The notes beneath the pieces are model-generated. The model ran no database searches and had not been told where the DNA came from. It worked only from the letters and a program-made list of their open reading frames with translations. From NCBI RefSeq assembly GCF_003096415.1, contig NZ_QEKH01000034.1, forward strand, positions 1-54,147: DNA of 54,147 bases, given 5' to 3'. Shown piece after piece: positions 25,393 to 32,743 of the stretch (position 1 is its first letter; each line of letters starts with the position of its first letter). Source of the DNA: Victivallis vadensis (GTDB lineage: Bacteria; Verrucomicrobiota; Lentisphaeria; Victivallales; Victivallaceae). A program made the position numbers and the translations under genes.

Positions 25393-26655
25393 TCAATCCC
25401 GGTATTCACGCCCGATATTGAAATTCTCCAGCGCAATCTGACCATCAGCAAATTCTATGGCAAAAATGAATTTTTCCACTTCCGGTGGGAAACGATCCAG
25501 CAGAAAGACTGCCTGTTGTACGGTATTGAACCGCAAACCGTAACATGTTTTGACTAATACGGCATCAGCAAGTCTGCCGGATTGGTCGAAACAATATGCA
25601 TAAACGTTCAATTCGCTTCCCGGAGTTCCTCGAAATCGAAGACTACCCCAATATATTCCGTTTGCCGGCTGTCGTAATTCAGAAATAACGATTCCCTTCC
25701 CGCGGCCGGAAAAATAAATGGCATTACTTTTCTCGCCTGTACGGTTGGCGCTCAGTTCCAATTCTTCCCGATTACCACGACCATCATTAGGAACCCAGCC
25801 GGCAGGAAACCATAACGGCTGTCGTGCAAATCCTACCCCCTTCTCCCGCAGGGTATGCATCATCGGGTGTGTTTCCGGAATTTTCCGTAATATTTCAAAA
25901 CAATCCGTCAAAACCATTTCCATTCCTTTCTGCCTGTTCGTATTTGCAGCATTTCTGGAAATGGAAAAAATCTGAAAATATTTTCCCTGATATTCCTGTT
26001 TCAGCGCGGGTTCTGATGCTTTTAATTTCTGCAAGAGGCCAAACTTGTCCTCCTGTTGAATGTAAACAAGTAATAACTGCTTGTAATAGGGGGCTGACCA
26101 TTGGATGCAATTAATCCACGCCGCAGCGTCTTTCGGCAAATCGATACTTGTTCCCTGTCGCTCAGCGGAAAACAGAACACGGGACATCCGCTTGTCGGAA
26201 GACAATACCAATCGGGAGCCAGAAAGCGGCGATGGGAGAGAGCGGAAGTATCGTATAAGTTCCGTTTCCATTCTGGTTCGCCTGCTCAGGCGGATCTCTT
26301 TCAGGAAGCCGCCGAGGCAGATGCCGAAGACCAGCACGAGCAACAGCATCCCTCGCCAGCGCCGCACCGGGGTGGGGCAATTATGCCAGCTCCAGTGAAG
26401 CAGCCAGACCGACCAGAAAAGTGTCAGGATGCCAATTCCGATTACATAACGGAAACTGATGACCGCCGGATTCGGAATCCGATTCGCCATCATGAAAAGC
26501 AGCAGCAGCGCCAGAAAGCCTTCCATTCCGGTCAGCTTTTTCCGCCACTCCCCGGAACGGAATGCCGTATATAGAAAAATCCCCGCTCCCAGCCAGCCCA
26601 GTATTACCAGCGGCGGGAAGCAGGCCCCGAAAATGCGGTTCAGGGTTTCAAGCAT
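25393..26655 (-). CDS. C-terminal part of a split GT39-like membrane glycosyltransferase
   Basis: About 420 residues starting MLETLNRIFGACFPPLV: three or four transmembrane helices (to about residue 120) that continue the helix bundle of the preceding gene, then a soluble extracytoplasmic region including RMETELIRYFRSLPSP and a C-terminal beta-rich segment. The start ATG lies one base after the TGA of the upstream gene (TGA A ATG), in the +1 frame. A single continuous GT39/ArnT-like enzyme would be about 690 residues, a normal size, so this is either a frameshifted gene or a coupled two-polypeptide enzyme. Confidence 0.6.
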   Translation of the reverse strand: MLETLNRIFGACFPPLVILGWLGAGIFLYTAFRSGEWRKKLTGMEGFLALLLLFMMANRIPNPAVISFRYVIGIGILTLFWSVWLLHWSWHNCPTPVRRWRGMLLLVLVFGICLGGFLKEIRLSRRTRMETELIRYFRSLPSPLSGSRLVLSSDKRMSRVLFSAERQGTSIDLPKDAAAWINCIQWSAPYYKQLLLVYIQQEDKFGLLQKLKASEPALKQEYQGKYFQIFSISRNAANTNRQKGMEMVLTDCFEILRKIPETHPMMHTLREKGVGFARQPLWFPAGWVPNDGRGNREELELSANRTGEKSNAIYFSGRGKGIVISELRQPANGIYWGSLRFRGTPGSELNVYAYCFDQSGRLADAVLVKTCYGLRFNTVQQAVFLLDRFPPEVEKFIFAIEFADGQIALENFNIGREYRD

Positions 26656-26656
26656 T

Positions 26657-27463
26657 TCAGCCCCACAGTCCTCGCAACCGCCCCGTAAAGGCTTCCGTGT
26701 AGTATTCCAGCGGAATCCCGAGCAATACAGAAAGCAGGATTCCACCGACGGCTCCGCCAAGCAGGAAAAGCAGAAGCGCCCAACCGGTTTCACGGCGCTC
26801 TTCCGCATTCAGCCACAGGCGACCCAGCAGAAAAAGCGGAATGAAAAGGAACAGCTCCAGCGCCTCATACCGGGCAAGTGCTGCCAGAAAAGCCCCGGCC
26901 CCGGCTCCGCCCCAGTAAAAGCGGTTTCTGCGCCGGAAGCCGCAGACAGCCAGCCATAACGCCAGCGTCATGAAAAGCAGATACAGGGATTCGCGCTGGA
27001 TTTCCACGGAAAGCTGTATGAATTCAGGAACAAATGCACAGAACAGTGCCGCCAGCGCTCCGAGACGTTTATCTCTGAAAAATTCCCCCGCCAGCAGAAA
27101 CACCGCCGCAATCAGTAAACTTCCGGTCAGAACATTGACCAGAATTCCGGAGGAATAGGCGGAAAGACCGCACAGCATGCCGCGGCTGACGCTCCAGGGC
27201 AGCAGCGGCGGTATCCAGGCGGCCTCGCTTCCCTGCAGCGCCTGAAAACCGCCGGTCAGCCAGAGTTCCGCCTGACGCAGGTATAAGACGCCGTCGCGGG
27301 AGATCATCGGCTCCGCCCAGTGGCGCCACAAGCGGAAAGCGCCTCCCGCCGTCAGGGCGGTGAGCAGCAGCCATGCCCAGCCATGCCGGAAGCGGCTCAG
27401 CTTGTCCAGTTTTTCAGGACAGGTGGAGATGATAAAATTTTTCAGTGGAGTCAGGATCATCAC
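26657..27463 (-). CDS. N-terminal part of a GT39-like membrane glycosyltransferase
   Basis: A 268-residue membrane protein with about six to seven transmembrane helices. The first large loop carries an acidic and aromatic segment (EPMISRDGVLYLRQAELWLTGG) at the position of the DE/DD motif of GT39/GT-C enzymes that use dolichyl- or undecaprenyl-phosphate sugars. QRESLYLLFMTLALW is also family-like. The frame stops at 26657 just before the C-terminal part. The start is GTG 27463 or ATG 27460; no clear ribosome site is visible. Confidence 0.65.
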   Translation of the reverse strand: MMILTPLKNFIISTCPEKLDKLSRFRHGWAWLLLTALTAGGAFRLWRHWAEPMISRDGVLYLRQAELWLTGGFQALQGSEAAWIPPLLPWSVSRGMLCGLSAYSSGILVNVLTGSLLIAAVFLLAGEFFRDKRLGALAALFCAFVPEFIQLSVEIQRESLYLLFMTLALWLAVCGFRRRNRFYWGGAGAGAFLAALARYEALELFLFIPLFLLGRLWLNAEERRETGWALLLFLLGGAVGGILLSVLLGIPLEYYTEAFTGRLRGLWG

Positions 27464-27492
27464 TGCCGCATTGAGAAATGCGAAAAGAACAG

Positions 27493-27514
27493 ACTGTTTC
27501 GGAAAGGAAACAGT
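27493..27514 (-). promoter_or_regulatory. Hairpin with U-rich tail between the nusG-like gene and the GT39 gene
   Basis: ACTGTTTC (27493-27500) pairs perfectly with GAAACAGT (27507-27514) around GGAAAG. On the minus strand it is followed by CTGTTCTTTT, weakly U-rich. It could be a partial terminator or pause site that the NusG paralogue encoded just upstream helps to read through. Confidence 0.45.
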
Positions 27515-27552
27515 TCAGACGTGTTTGGGGTTGCGTATTGTGCTTCGAAGCG

Positions 27553-28092
27553 TTATTCCGTCAACTTCTTGAGTTTTTCGGCGGGAAGCCGGTATTCGAT
27601 ATGCTGTCCCAGCAGCGTTACATTCACGATGATCGCATCGTGGGCGTCGTCCCGGCGGACCACCTCCGTGACCAGCCCCGCCAGAGAGCCGGAGGTGATC
27701 AGCACCTTATCCCCGTGGCGGATGCCGGGATTGATCAGGATCGGCTCCGTTTTCGCCAGCGCCTCACAACGCTGCAGCGTATGAAGTTCATCGATCAGCA
27801 GGGCTTCCCGGCCTTCGTCGAACTGCAGGTCGATTTTGACGATTTTCTTTTCCCGGATCTTCAGGTCGGCGGCTTCGAAACGCCCCAGGCACAGAAAAAG
27901 ATAGCCGGGGAACATCGGCACTTCCGTAATCACTTTGGTGGAGTGCATCATATAGGCGCGGGGAACCACCGGCAGATAGCAGGCGATCCCGGCATTCCGC
28001 AGTTTTTGCGCAACCATTTTCTCCGTCCTGGGGTGCAGATAAGCATATCCCCAGTGACGTTCCGGCTGTTTTACGATATCGATTTTATCCAT
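27553..28092 (-). CDS. Specialised NusG paralogue (RfaH/UpxY/LoaP-like), operon elongation factor
   Basis: A 179-residue NusG-family protein: NGN domain (HWGYAYLHPRTEKMVAQKLRNAGI, then EVPMFPGYLFLCLG) and a C-terminal KOW-like segment (RHGDKVLITSGSLAGLVTEVVR). It is the first gene of a long polysaccharide operon, the usual place for specialised paralogues such as UpxY of Bacteroides, which allow RNA polymerase to pass early termination sites. The housekeeping nusG normally sits beside secE and rplK, absent here, so this is a paralogue. A hairpin-rich leader precedes it. Action on its own operon is inference. Confidence 0.88.
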   Translation of the reverse strand: MDKIDIVKQPERHWGYAYLHPRTEKMVAQKLRNAGIACYLPVVPRAYMMHSTKVITEVPMFPGYLFLCLGRFEAADLKIREKKIVKIDLQFDEGREALLIDELHTLQRCEALAKTEPILINPGIRHGDKVLITSGSLAGLVTEVVRRDDAHDAIIVNVTLLGQHIEYRLPAEKLKKLTE

Positions 28093-28362
28093 GCGGATTT
28101 AAGGCCGAGAGGCGGATTTTTCCCATGCAGTGGCATCCTCACTTGATCGTCCCGACCGAGTAAGGATGCCGTGTCAACGGCGGCTGTTTTTCGGCGCCGC
28201 CTGAAAATAAATAACCGTAAATCCTATTCAATCTGGAAATTTACGGCAGTGGAAACAAATCAGAAACGGTTTACGGTTCCCGGACACATTTTCCCCGCGA
28301 TCAAAAAAACAGGCAGATATTGTAGCCGAAAACATAATCCTTTTTCCCAAATAAGATAAACC
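28093..28362 (-). promoter_or_regulatory. Hairpin-rich 5' leader of the polysaccharide operon
   Basis: About 270 nt between the predicted transcription start and the nusG-like ATG. On the minus strand it holds three perfect inverted repeats: CCGTAAAT/ATTTACGG (28215-28222 with 28239-28246), GGCGGC/GCCGCC (28179-28184 with 28196-28201) and GGCATCCT/AGGATGCC (28132-28139 with 28163-28170). None has a clear U-tract. The position matches ops/JUMPstart or dfn-type recruitment elements of RfaH and LoaP systems, although I do not see their exact consensus. Confidence 0.5.
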
Positions 28363-28368
28363 TCGCTT

Positions 28369-28396
28369 AATATAGTCCGTTTGTCCGGAAAATCAA
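28369..28396 (-). promoter_or_regulatory. Sigma70-type promoter of the polysaccharide operon
   Basis: Minus-strand TTGATT (28391-28396), 16-bp spacer, TATATT (28369-28374). It is the best promoter match upstream of the nusG-like gene, and the same hexamers occur upstream of the MBL gene. Transcription would run about 19 kb to the terminator at 9361-9401 with no convincing internal promoter noticed. Confidence 0.65.
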
Positions 28397-28589
28397 TTGT
28401 TAAATACCGCCGTTCGGAAAAAAATGCCCTCCTGCATCATCAGTGTCCTGCAAGCCGGGCGCAGGATGCCGGCAAGGTGCGGAATGACCGTCAGTGCCGC
28501 ATCATTTCCAAATGTTTTTCGGGAAAAAATCAGAAAAATCCGGAAAATCGCAATGAGTGCAATCACTTGAGAAGGCAAATCACCTGAAA
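28397..28589. other. Intergenic segment between murA and the polysaccharide operon promoter
   Basis: About 190 bp with no supported gene. A 61-codon minus-strand frame here lacks motifs and a ribosome site. It separates the murA terminator from the operon promoter, so the two units look independent. Confidence 0.4.
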
Positions 28590-28613
28590 GCCCGCTCCGG
28601 CAGGGGAGCGGGC
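28590..28613 (-). terminator. Hairpin downstream of murA
   Basis: GCCCGCTCC (28590-28598) pairs with GGAGCGGGC (28605-28613). On the minus strand it lies about 20 nt after the murA stop and is followed by TTTCA, a weak U-tract, so termination may be partial or factor-assisted. Confidence 0.5.
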
Positions 28614-28632
28614 AGGGGAGCCCGCGGCGGGA

Positions 28633-29913
28633 TCAGGGGCGAAGTTCTTCAATTTCCGCTCCGATGGCGGTGAGCTTGGCGCAGAGGTTTTCGTAGCCGC
28701 GGTAGATCACTTCCGCCGAATGGATCGTGCTGGTCCCCTTCGCGCAGAGCGCCGCGATCACCATCGCCATTCCGGCGCGGATGTCCGGGCTGGACATCGT
28801 GACCGCGTGGAGCTGTGCCTTGCCGGTGATCACCACCCGGTGCGGGTCGCAGACGATCGCGTTGGCTCCCATGCTGATCAGCCGGTCCGCGAAGTAGATC
28901 CGGCTTTCGAACATCTTCTCGAAGAACATCACCGTGCCGGTGCACTGGGTGGCCGCGACGATCGAACAGCTCATCATGTCCGACGGATACTGCGGCCACG
29001 GGCCATCCGAAATCTGCGGGATGTGACCGCCGAAATCGCATTGGATTTTCGGCTGCTGGCCGCCGGGCAGGATGATCCGGTCCGAATAAAGCTCCATCGC
29101 GACGCCGAGCCGCTCGAACACGCGGCGCAGCATCCAGTTGTGGCGGGGCGCGGTGCCGTGCACCGTGAGTTCTCCGCCGGTCGCCGCGGCCAGCGCGAGA
29201 AAGCTGCCCGCTTCGATATGGTCGCCCGCGATCGTGTAGTCGCAGCCGTGCAGTTTCTCGACGCCTTCGATTTCGATGGTGTTGCTGCCGGCCCCGGTGA
29301 TCCTGCCGCCCATCGCGTTGAGCAGTTGGGCGAGGTCCTGCACGTGAGGTTCCCCCGCCGCGTTGTACAAGGTGGTTTTGCCTTTGGCGGTGACCGCCGC
29401 GATCAGGATCTGTTCGGTCGCGGTTACGCTCGCTTCGTCGAGGAAAAGCTCGCGGCCGAAAAGCCCGCCGGGAGCGTGGAAGCGGTAGGTTTCATCGCCC
29501 GACATCGCGGAACCCAGCTTGATCAGTCCGTAGAAGTGCCCGTCCAGGCGGCGGCGGCCGATCACGTCGCCGCCGGGCGGGAAGAGCTCGGCGGCGCCGC
29601 AGCGGGCGATCAGCGGAGCGGCGAAAAGGATGCTGGTCCGGTTCCGGGAGCACATTTCGCGCGATACCTTGGTGGTCCTTATGTCGCGGCAGCGGAATTT
29701 CAGCACGTGGTTTTTAAAGGAGAATTCCGCCCCGAGCTCTCCGGCGATGTCCAGCATGGTGCGCACGTCGAGGATATCGGGCACATTGCGCAGTACGCAC
29801 TCCTCCTCGGCCAGCAGCAGCGCCGCGATCATCGGCAGCGCCGCGTTTTTGTTGCCGCTTACCGTAACCGAACCGCGGATTTCCGCGCCGCCCTTCACTC
29901 TCAAACTCTGCAT
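28633..29913 (-). CDS. murA: UDP-GlcNAc enolpyruvyltransferase MurA, Cys-to-Asp active-site type
   Basis: A 426-residue enzyme of peptidoglycan synthesis that transfers enolpyruvate from PEP to UDP-GlcNAc in the cytoplasm. Substrate residues are in place: SGNKNAALP (Lys22, Asn23), RNRTS, YPSDM (Asp305 equivalent) and RGYE (Arg397 equivalent). The loop that in E. coli reads LPGGCTIGARP reads FPPGGDVIGRR here, so the Cys115 position is Asp116. Known Asp-type MurA enzymes (Mycobacterium, Chlamydia) remain active but resist fosfomycin, which alkylates the Cys. Length and domain order are normal. It has its own promoter and is divergent from marR. Confidence 0.92.
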   Translation of the reverse strand: MQSLRVKGGAEIRGSVTVSGNKNAALPMIAALLLAEEECVLRNVPDILDVRTMLDIAGELGAEFSFKNHVLKFRCRDIRTTKVSREMCSRNRTSILFAAPLIARCGAAELFPPGGDVIGRRRLDGHFYGLIKLGSAMSGDETYRFHAPGGLFGRELFLDEASVTATEQILIAAVTAKGKTTLYNAAGEPHVQDLAQLLNAMGGRITGAGSNTIEIEGVEKLHGCDYTIAGDHIEAGSFLALAAATGGELTVHGTAPRHNWMLRRVFERLGVAMELYSDRIILPGGQQPKIQCDFGGHIPQISDGPWPQYPSDMMSCSIVAATQCTGTVMFFEKMFESRIYFADRLISMGANAIVCDPHRVVITGKAQLHAVTMSSPDIRAGMAMVIAALCAKGTSTIHSAEVIYRGYENLCAKLTAIGAEIEELRP

Positions 29914-29952
29914 GAACCCCAGCTTTCCATTCTATTGCTTTGCCATGCTGTA

Positions 29953-29980
29953 AATTTAATTCCAACTTGTCTTATGTCAA
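29953..29980 (-). promoter_or_regulatory. Promoter for murA
   Basis: On the minus strand a perfect TTGACA (29975-29980) and TAAATT (29953-29958) are separated by 16 bp, giving a leader of about 35 nt to the murA ATG. The promoter lies back to back with the marR promoter, 42 bp away. Confidence 0.6.
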
Positions 29981-30022
29981 CCGGAAATATGAATTTACCG
30001 CCGTTTTTATTTCATTAAGGAC

Positions 30023-30050
30023 TTGAAAATATTATTGAAGGCAGTATGTT
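30023..30050 (+). promoter_or_regulatory. Promoter for the MarR regulator gene
   Basis: TTGAAA (30023-30028), 16-bp spacer, TATGTT (30045-30050). The start would be about 36 nt before the ATG at 30094. Auto-regulation by the MarR protein in this 180-bp divergent region is plausible; I see no perfect palindrome. Confidence 0.5.
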
Positions 30051-30093
30051 AAGGATGGCCTAATTTCAAAAAAACTTAACCGGATGTCAATCA

Positions 30094-30552
30094 ATGAATA
30101 GTGAAGAAGTCATTCCGCTGTGGCGTAAGATGTTTGAGGTGACGGATATCATGCGCAACATGAATATCTCGATCACCGATGAAATGCTCTTTTCCCTGAC
30201 GTTCAACCAGTTGAGAATGATCAAGAACGTTCATGTCCTCAATCGCGACTATCCGGAGGGCGTAACCCTGAAAGTCCTGGCCGAATCGCTGGCGATCACT
30301 CCCGCCGCCGCTTCTGAAATGGTCGACGCCCTGGTACGCAAAGACGTGCTGCGCCGCGACCACAACCCGCAGGACCGCCGTGCCGTCGCAATCAGCCTGG
30401 CCGACTCCTGCCGCAAGCGCTTCGCGGAAGGGGAAAAGAATTTCGAGAATCTGACCAATGAGTTTCTGGCGACCCTTCCGGCTGCCGACCGCGACAGCTT
30501 TATCTCCACCGTCGAGAAATTCCGGGTTTTCATGCAGCCCTATAAAAAATAG
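30094..30552 (+). CDS. MarR-family transcriptional regulator
   Basis: A 152-residue winged-helix regulator. The recognition region reads GVTLKVLAESLAITPAAASEMVDALVRKDVLRR followed by the wing HNPQDRRAVAISLAD (the D-x-R-R signature of MarR). Flanking helices mediate dimerisation. It is divergent from murA and convergent with the transporter gene; its targets and ligand are unknown. No strong Shine-Dalgarno is visible before ATG 30094, but a promoter fits. Confidence 0.85.
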   Translation: MNSEEVIPLWRKMFEVTDIMRNMNISITDEMLFSLTFNQLRMIKNVHVLNRDYPEGVTLKVLAESLAITPAAASEMVDALVRKDVLRRDHNPQDRRAVAISLADSCRKRFAEGEKNFENLTNEFLATLPAADRDSFISTVEKFRVFMQPYKK

Positions 30553-30579
30553 ATTGCAGTTGCGGTTTCCCAAAGGCAG

Positions 30580-30614
30580 CCCGGCGGTTTATTCCGGCCG
30601 GGTTGTCTGTTTTT
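30580..30614 (+). terminator. Intrinsic terminator after the MarR gene
   Basis: CCCGGC (30580-30585) pairs with GCCGGG (30597-30602), followed by TTGTCTGTTTTTT. It works in the plus orientation for marR and covers the 3' end of the convergent transporter gene. Confidence 0.6.
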
Positions 30615-31530
30615 TCAGAAGGGAACGCCATGTGCGAATCCCGGGAAGCCGGAGGCGTTCCTCGGAGATCAGCAGGCCGGCGAGCGTCAGGATTGTGCCT
30701 GCGATGGCGGCGGGCGTGAGCCGTTCCCGCAGGATCAGGGCTGACGAGAGCACGGTGACTACCGGAACCAGATAGATATAGAGACTGGTTTCGACGGGGC
30801 CGAGTACTTTGACGGTCCAGTTCCAGACCGCGAAGCAGAGGGCGGTGGCTCCGAAGCCGAGAAAGAGCAGATTGAAGAGATTGAGCCATTCGAAGCAGCG
30901 CGCTGTCTCCGGTTGGAAGCCGAAGAGGAAAAGCGCCGGAATCATGAACAGCCAGCCGTAGAAGAAGATCCGCCGGGTGCACAGCACCATATTCAGGTTG
31001 AAACCGGCGATCAGCTTGGTCAGGATCGAATAAACCGCCCAGATCAGCGCGGCCAGTATCGCCAGCAGGTCGCCGAGCGGATTGAGTTTGAGGACCGTGT
31101 TGCCGTTGAATACGATCAATGCGATACCGGCGATCGCCGCTCCGAAGCCGAGGAAGAACCGGCCGCCGGGCCGTTTCCGCTTCAGCCAGAGCCACGCGAG
31201 CAGGGCGGTGAAGAGCGGAGCGGCGGAGACCATGATGCCGACGTTGGAGGCCAGCGTATGGGTCAGGGCGATGTTTTCCACCAGGAAATAGAGCGTGACG
31301 CCGCTGAGGCCGGCTCCGGCATAGTACAGTTCGTGCCGAAGCTCCCGGAACGGCAGGAATTTCGGGAAAAAGGCCAGCAGCGACAGATAACCGATGGTGA
31401 ACCGGATGAACAGGATTTCGACCGGCGAGAAGCTGCGCAGCAGCACTTTGGTCGAAATGAAGGTGGTACCCCAGATCAGGATGGTCAGCAGCGCGGCGAG
31501 GTGTCCGGCGGCGTTCCGGCTGAACGTCAT
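30589..31530 (-). CDS. EamA-family (DMT superfamily) membrane transporter
   Basis: A 313-residue protein with about ten transmembrane helices in two EamA repeats (opening AALLTILIWGTTFISTKVLLR; second half from about LGDLLAILAALIWAVYSILTK). Such proteins export metabolites or amino acids. The start at 31530 overlaps the stop of the AraC gene by 4 bp (ATGA), so the regulator and transporter are co-translated; the regulator probably senses the exported compound. The longer open frame upstream is the AraC gene in another frame. Confidence 0.85.
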   Translation of the reverse strand: MTFSRNAAGHLAALLTILIWGTTFISTKVLLRSFSPVEILFIRFTIGYLSLLAFFPKFLPFRELRHELYYAGAGLSGVTLYFLVENIALTHTLASNVGIMVSAAPLFTALLAWLWLKRKRPGGRFFLGFGAAIAGIALIVFNGNTVLKLNPLGDLLAILAALIWAVYSILTKLIAGFNLNMVLCTRRIFFYGWLFMIPALFLFGFQPETARCFEWLNLFNLLFLGFGATALCFAVWNWTVKVLGPVETSLYIYLVPVVTVLSSALILRERLTPAAIAGTILTLAGLLISEERLRLPGIRTWRSLLKKQTTRPE

Positions 31531-32354
31531 GGCCTGGCCTCCGGCGTGAAGATATGGCGGTACTGGCCGGGGGTAACGCCGATCGTCCGCTTGAAAACGC
31601 GGGTGAAATGGCTCTGGTCGGCGAAGCCGGCGAGCACGGCGGCCTCGGCGGACGGAAAGCCCTGTGCCAGCAGCTTGACGACGCAGGAGATCCGGATGGA
31701 TTCCAGGTAGCGGCATGGGGAGATTCCCCGGCTGCGGGTGAAAGCGCGCAGCAGCCGGTATTTGCCGATGCCGGTGCGGTGTGCCAGCTCGTCGAGCGTG
31801 ATGTTGCGGGCGTAGCCGGTTTCCAGGAAACGGCTGACGGCGGCGAGCTGCGACTCCGGCACGGCAGCCGGGGGGAGCGGTACGGTCGGTGAACAGTCGC
31901 GCAGCAGCGTTTCCACCAGCAGCAAATACGCCTCCTCCCGGCGGAACGGATGGTCGTTGTGGAGGATCATCTCGTGCAGCTCTTCAAGCAGGGGCACGAG
32001 TTCGCTGTGCGGATGGAGGGGGCCCCGGAACACGGGCAGCTCCGGCGTTCCGGTGATCGCCCCGACCGTTGCGCGCATGGTTTCCCCGGAAACATGGATG
32101 CTGCGGTAGTCGAGCGGCCAGCCGTCCAGCTCCTCGCAGGAGTGGGGGTGCCGGGGATTGAAGAGCAGCAGGTCGCCCGGTTTCACCTCGAAGGTTTTTC
32201 CGGAGCAGAACAGCTTGCGCCTCCCGCTGACGATGCAGCCGATCACATAGTGGTCGTGGAAGTGGAGCGGAAAACGGTGCACGACTTCCCGGAAGGTGCA
32301 GATTTCGATCTTCAGCTCCGGGTCGCGCTGGATGGTTCTGGTTTCACGGCACAT
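31527..32354 (-). CDS. AraC-family transcriptional regulator with cupin sensor
   Basis: A 275-residue protein: an N-terminal cupin sensor (FPLHFHDHYVIGCIVSGRRKL, KPGDLLLFNPRHPHSCEEL) and a C-terminal double HTH (ITLDELAHRTGIGKYRLLRAFTRSRG and AVLAGFADQSHFTRVFKRTIGVTPGQYR). This subfamily often regulates adjacent LysE or EamA exporters. The start at 32354 is chosen because AAGGGA lies about 8 nt upstream and the protein then begins just before the cupin; the longer frame has no ribosome site. Confidence 0.88.
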   Translation of the reverse strand: MCRETRTIQRDPELKIEICTFREVVHRFPLHFHDHYVIGCIVSGRRKLFCSGKTFEVKPGDLLLFNPRHPHSCEELDGWPLDYRSIHVSGETMRATVGAITGTPELPVFRGPLHPHSELVPLLEELHEMILHNDHPFRREEAYLLLVETLLRDCSPTVPLPPAAVPESQLAAVSRFLETGYARNITLDELAHRTGIGKYRLLRAFTRSRGISPCRYLESIRISCVVKLLAQGFPSAEAAVLAGFADQSHFTRVFKRTIGVTPGQYRHIFTPEARP

Positions 32355-32743
32355 GATAATTTCCCTTTTGCACGCATAATATATCACCGCGCCGGAGGAA
32401 TGTCTTGTACGATCTTGCAGGGAAGCAAAAAAGCGGGAAATCCGTGATTCCCCGCCTGCTGAATCCATCGGCATACCGGTAAGGTACTGCGCTTCTCCTG
32501 GGAGCAGGGCGCCGGTCCCGGAGCTCCGGTCCGGACTGGAAACGCATTGCAACAGAAAAACTCATGCGTTGGCTGCCTCCCTTGGCGGAGCCGGACCCCT
32601 TGATACCTCCCGGACCGCCTTACCCCGATCGGCCGTGTCCCGTGTCGGAGCTTCCGGTTCCTTTGTCCCGCCGGTCCGGGAGTCGCGCAGCACCTTGCCG
32701 GTACGCCGGTGGAGTCCCGGCGGATACCCGCCGGGCGGTTTGT
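32355..32743. other. Non-coding stretch between the AraC gene and the ECF operon
   Basis: About 390 bp. It contains the terminator at 32427-32455 and an inverted repeat TCCCGGACCG (near 32607) and CGGTCCGGGA (near 32680) around a long loop. Minus-strand TATATT/TATTAT near 32380 could be the -10 for araC. No gene is supported. Confidence 0.4.
32427..32455 (-). terminator. Intrinsic terminator for the ECF/CsgG-like operon
   Basis: GCGGGAA (32433-32439) pairs with TTCCCCGC (32448-32455). On the minus strand the hairpin is followed by TTTTTTGC (32427-32432). It lies about 290 nt beyond the last gene of the operon, leaving a long 3' UTR. Confidence 0.65.

Noticed and set aside
28720..30018. Plus-strand ORF of 432 codons opposite murA
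   Set aside because: murA is unmistakable on the minus strand; this frame has no recognisable domain.
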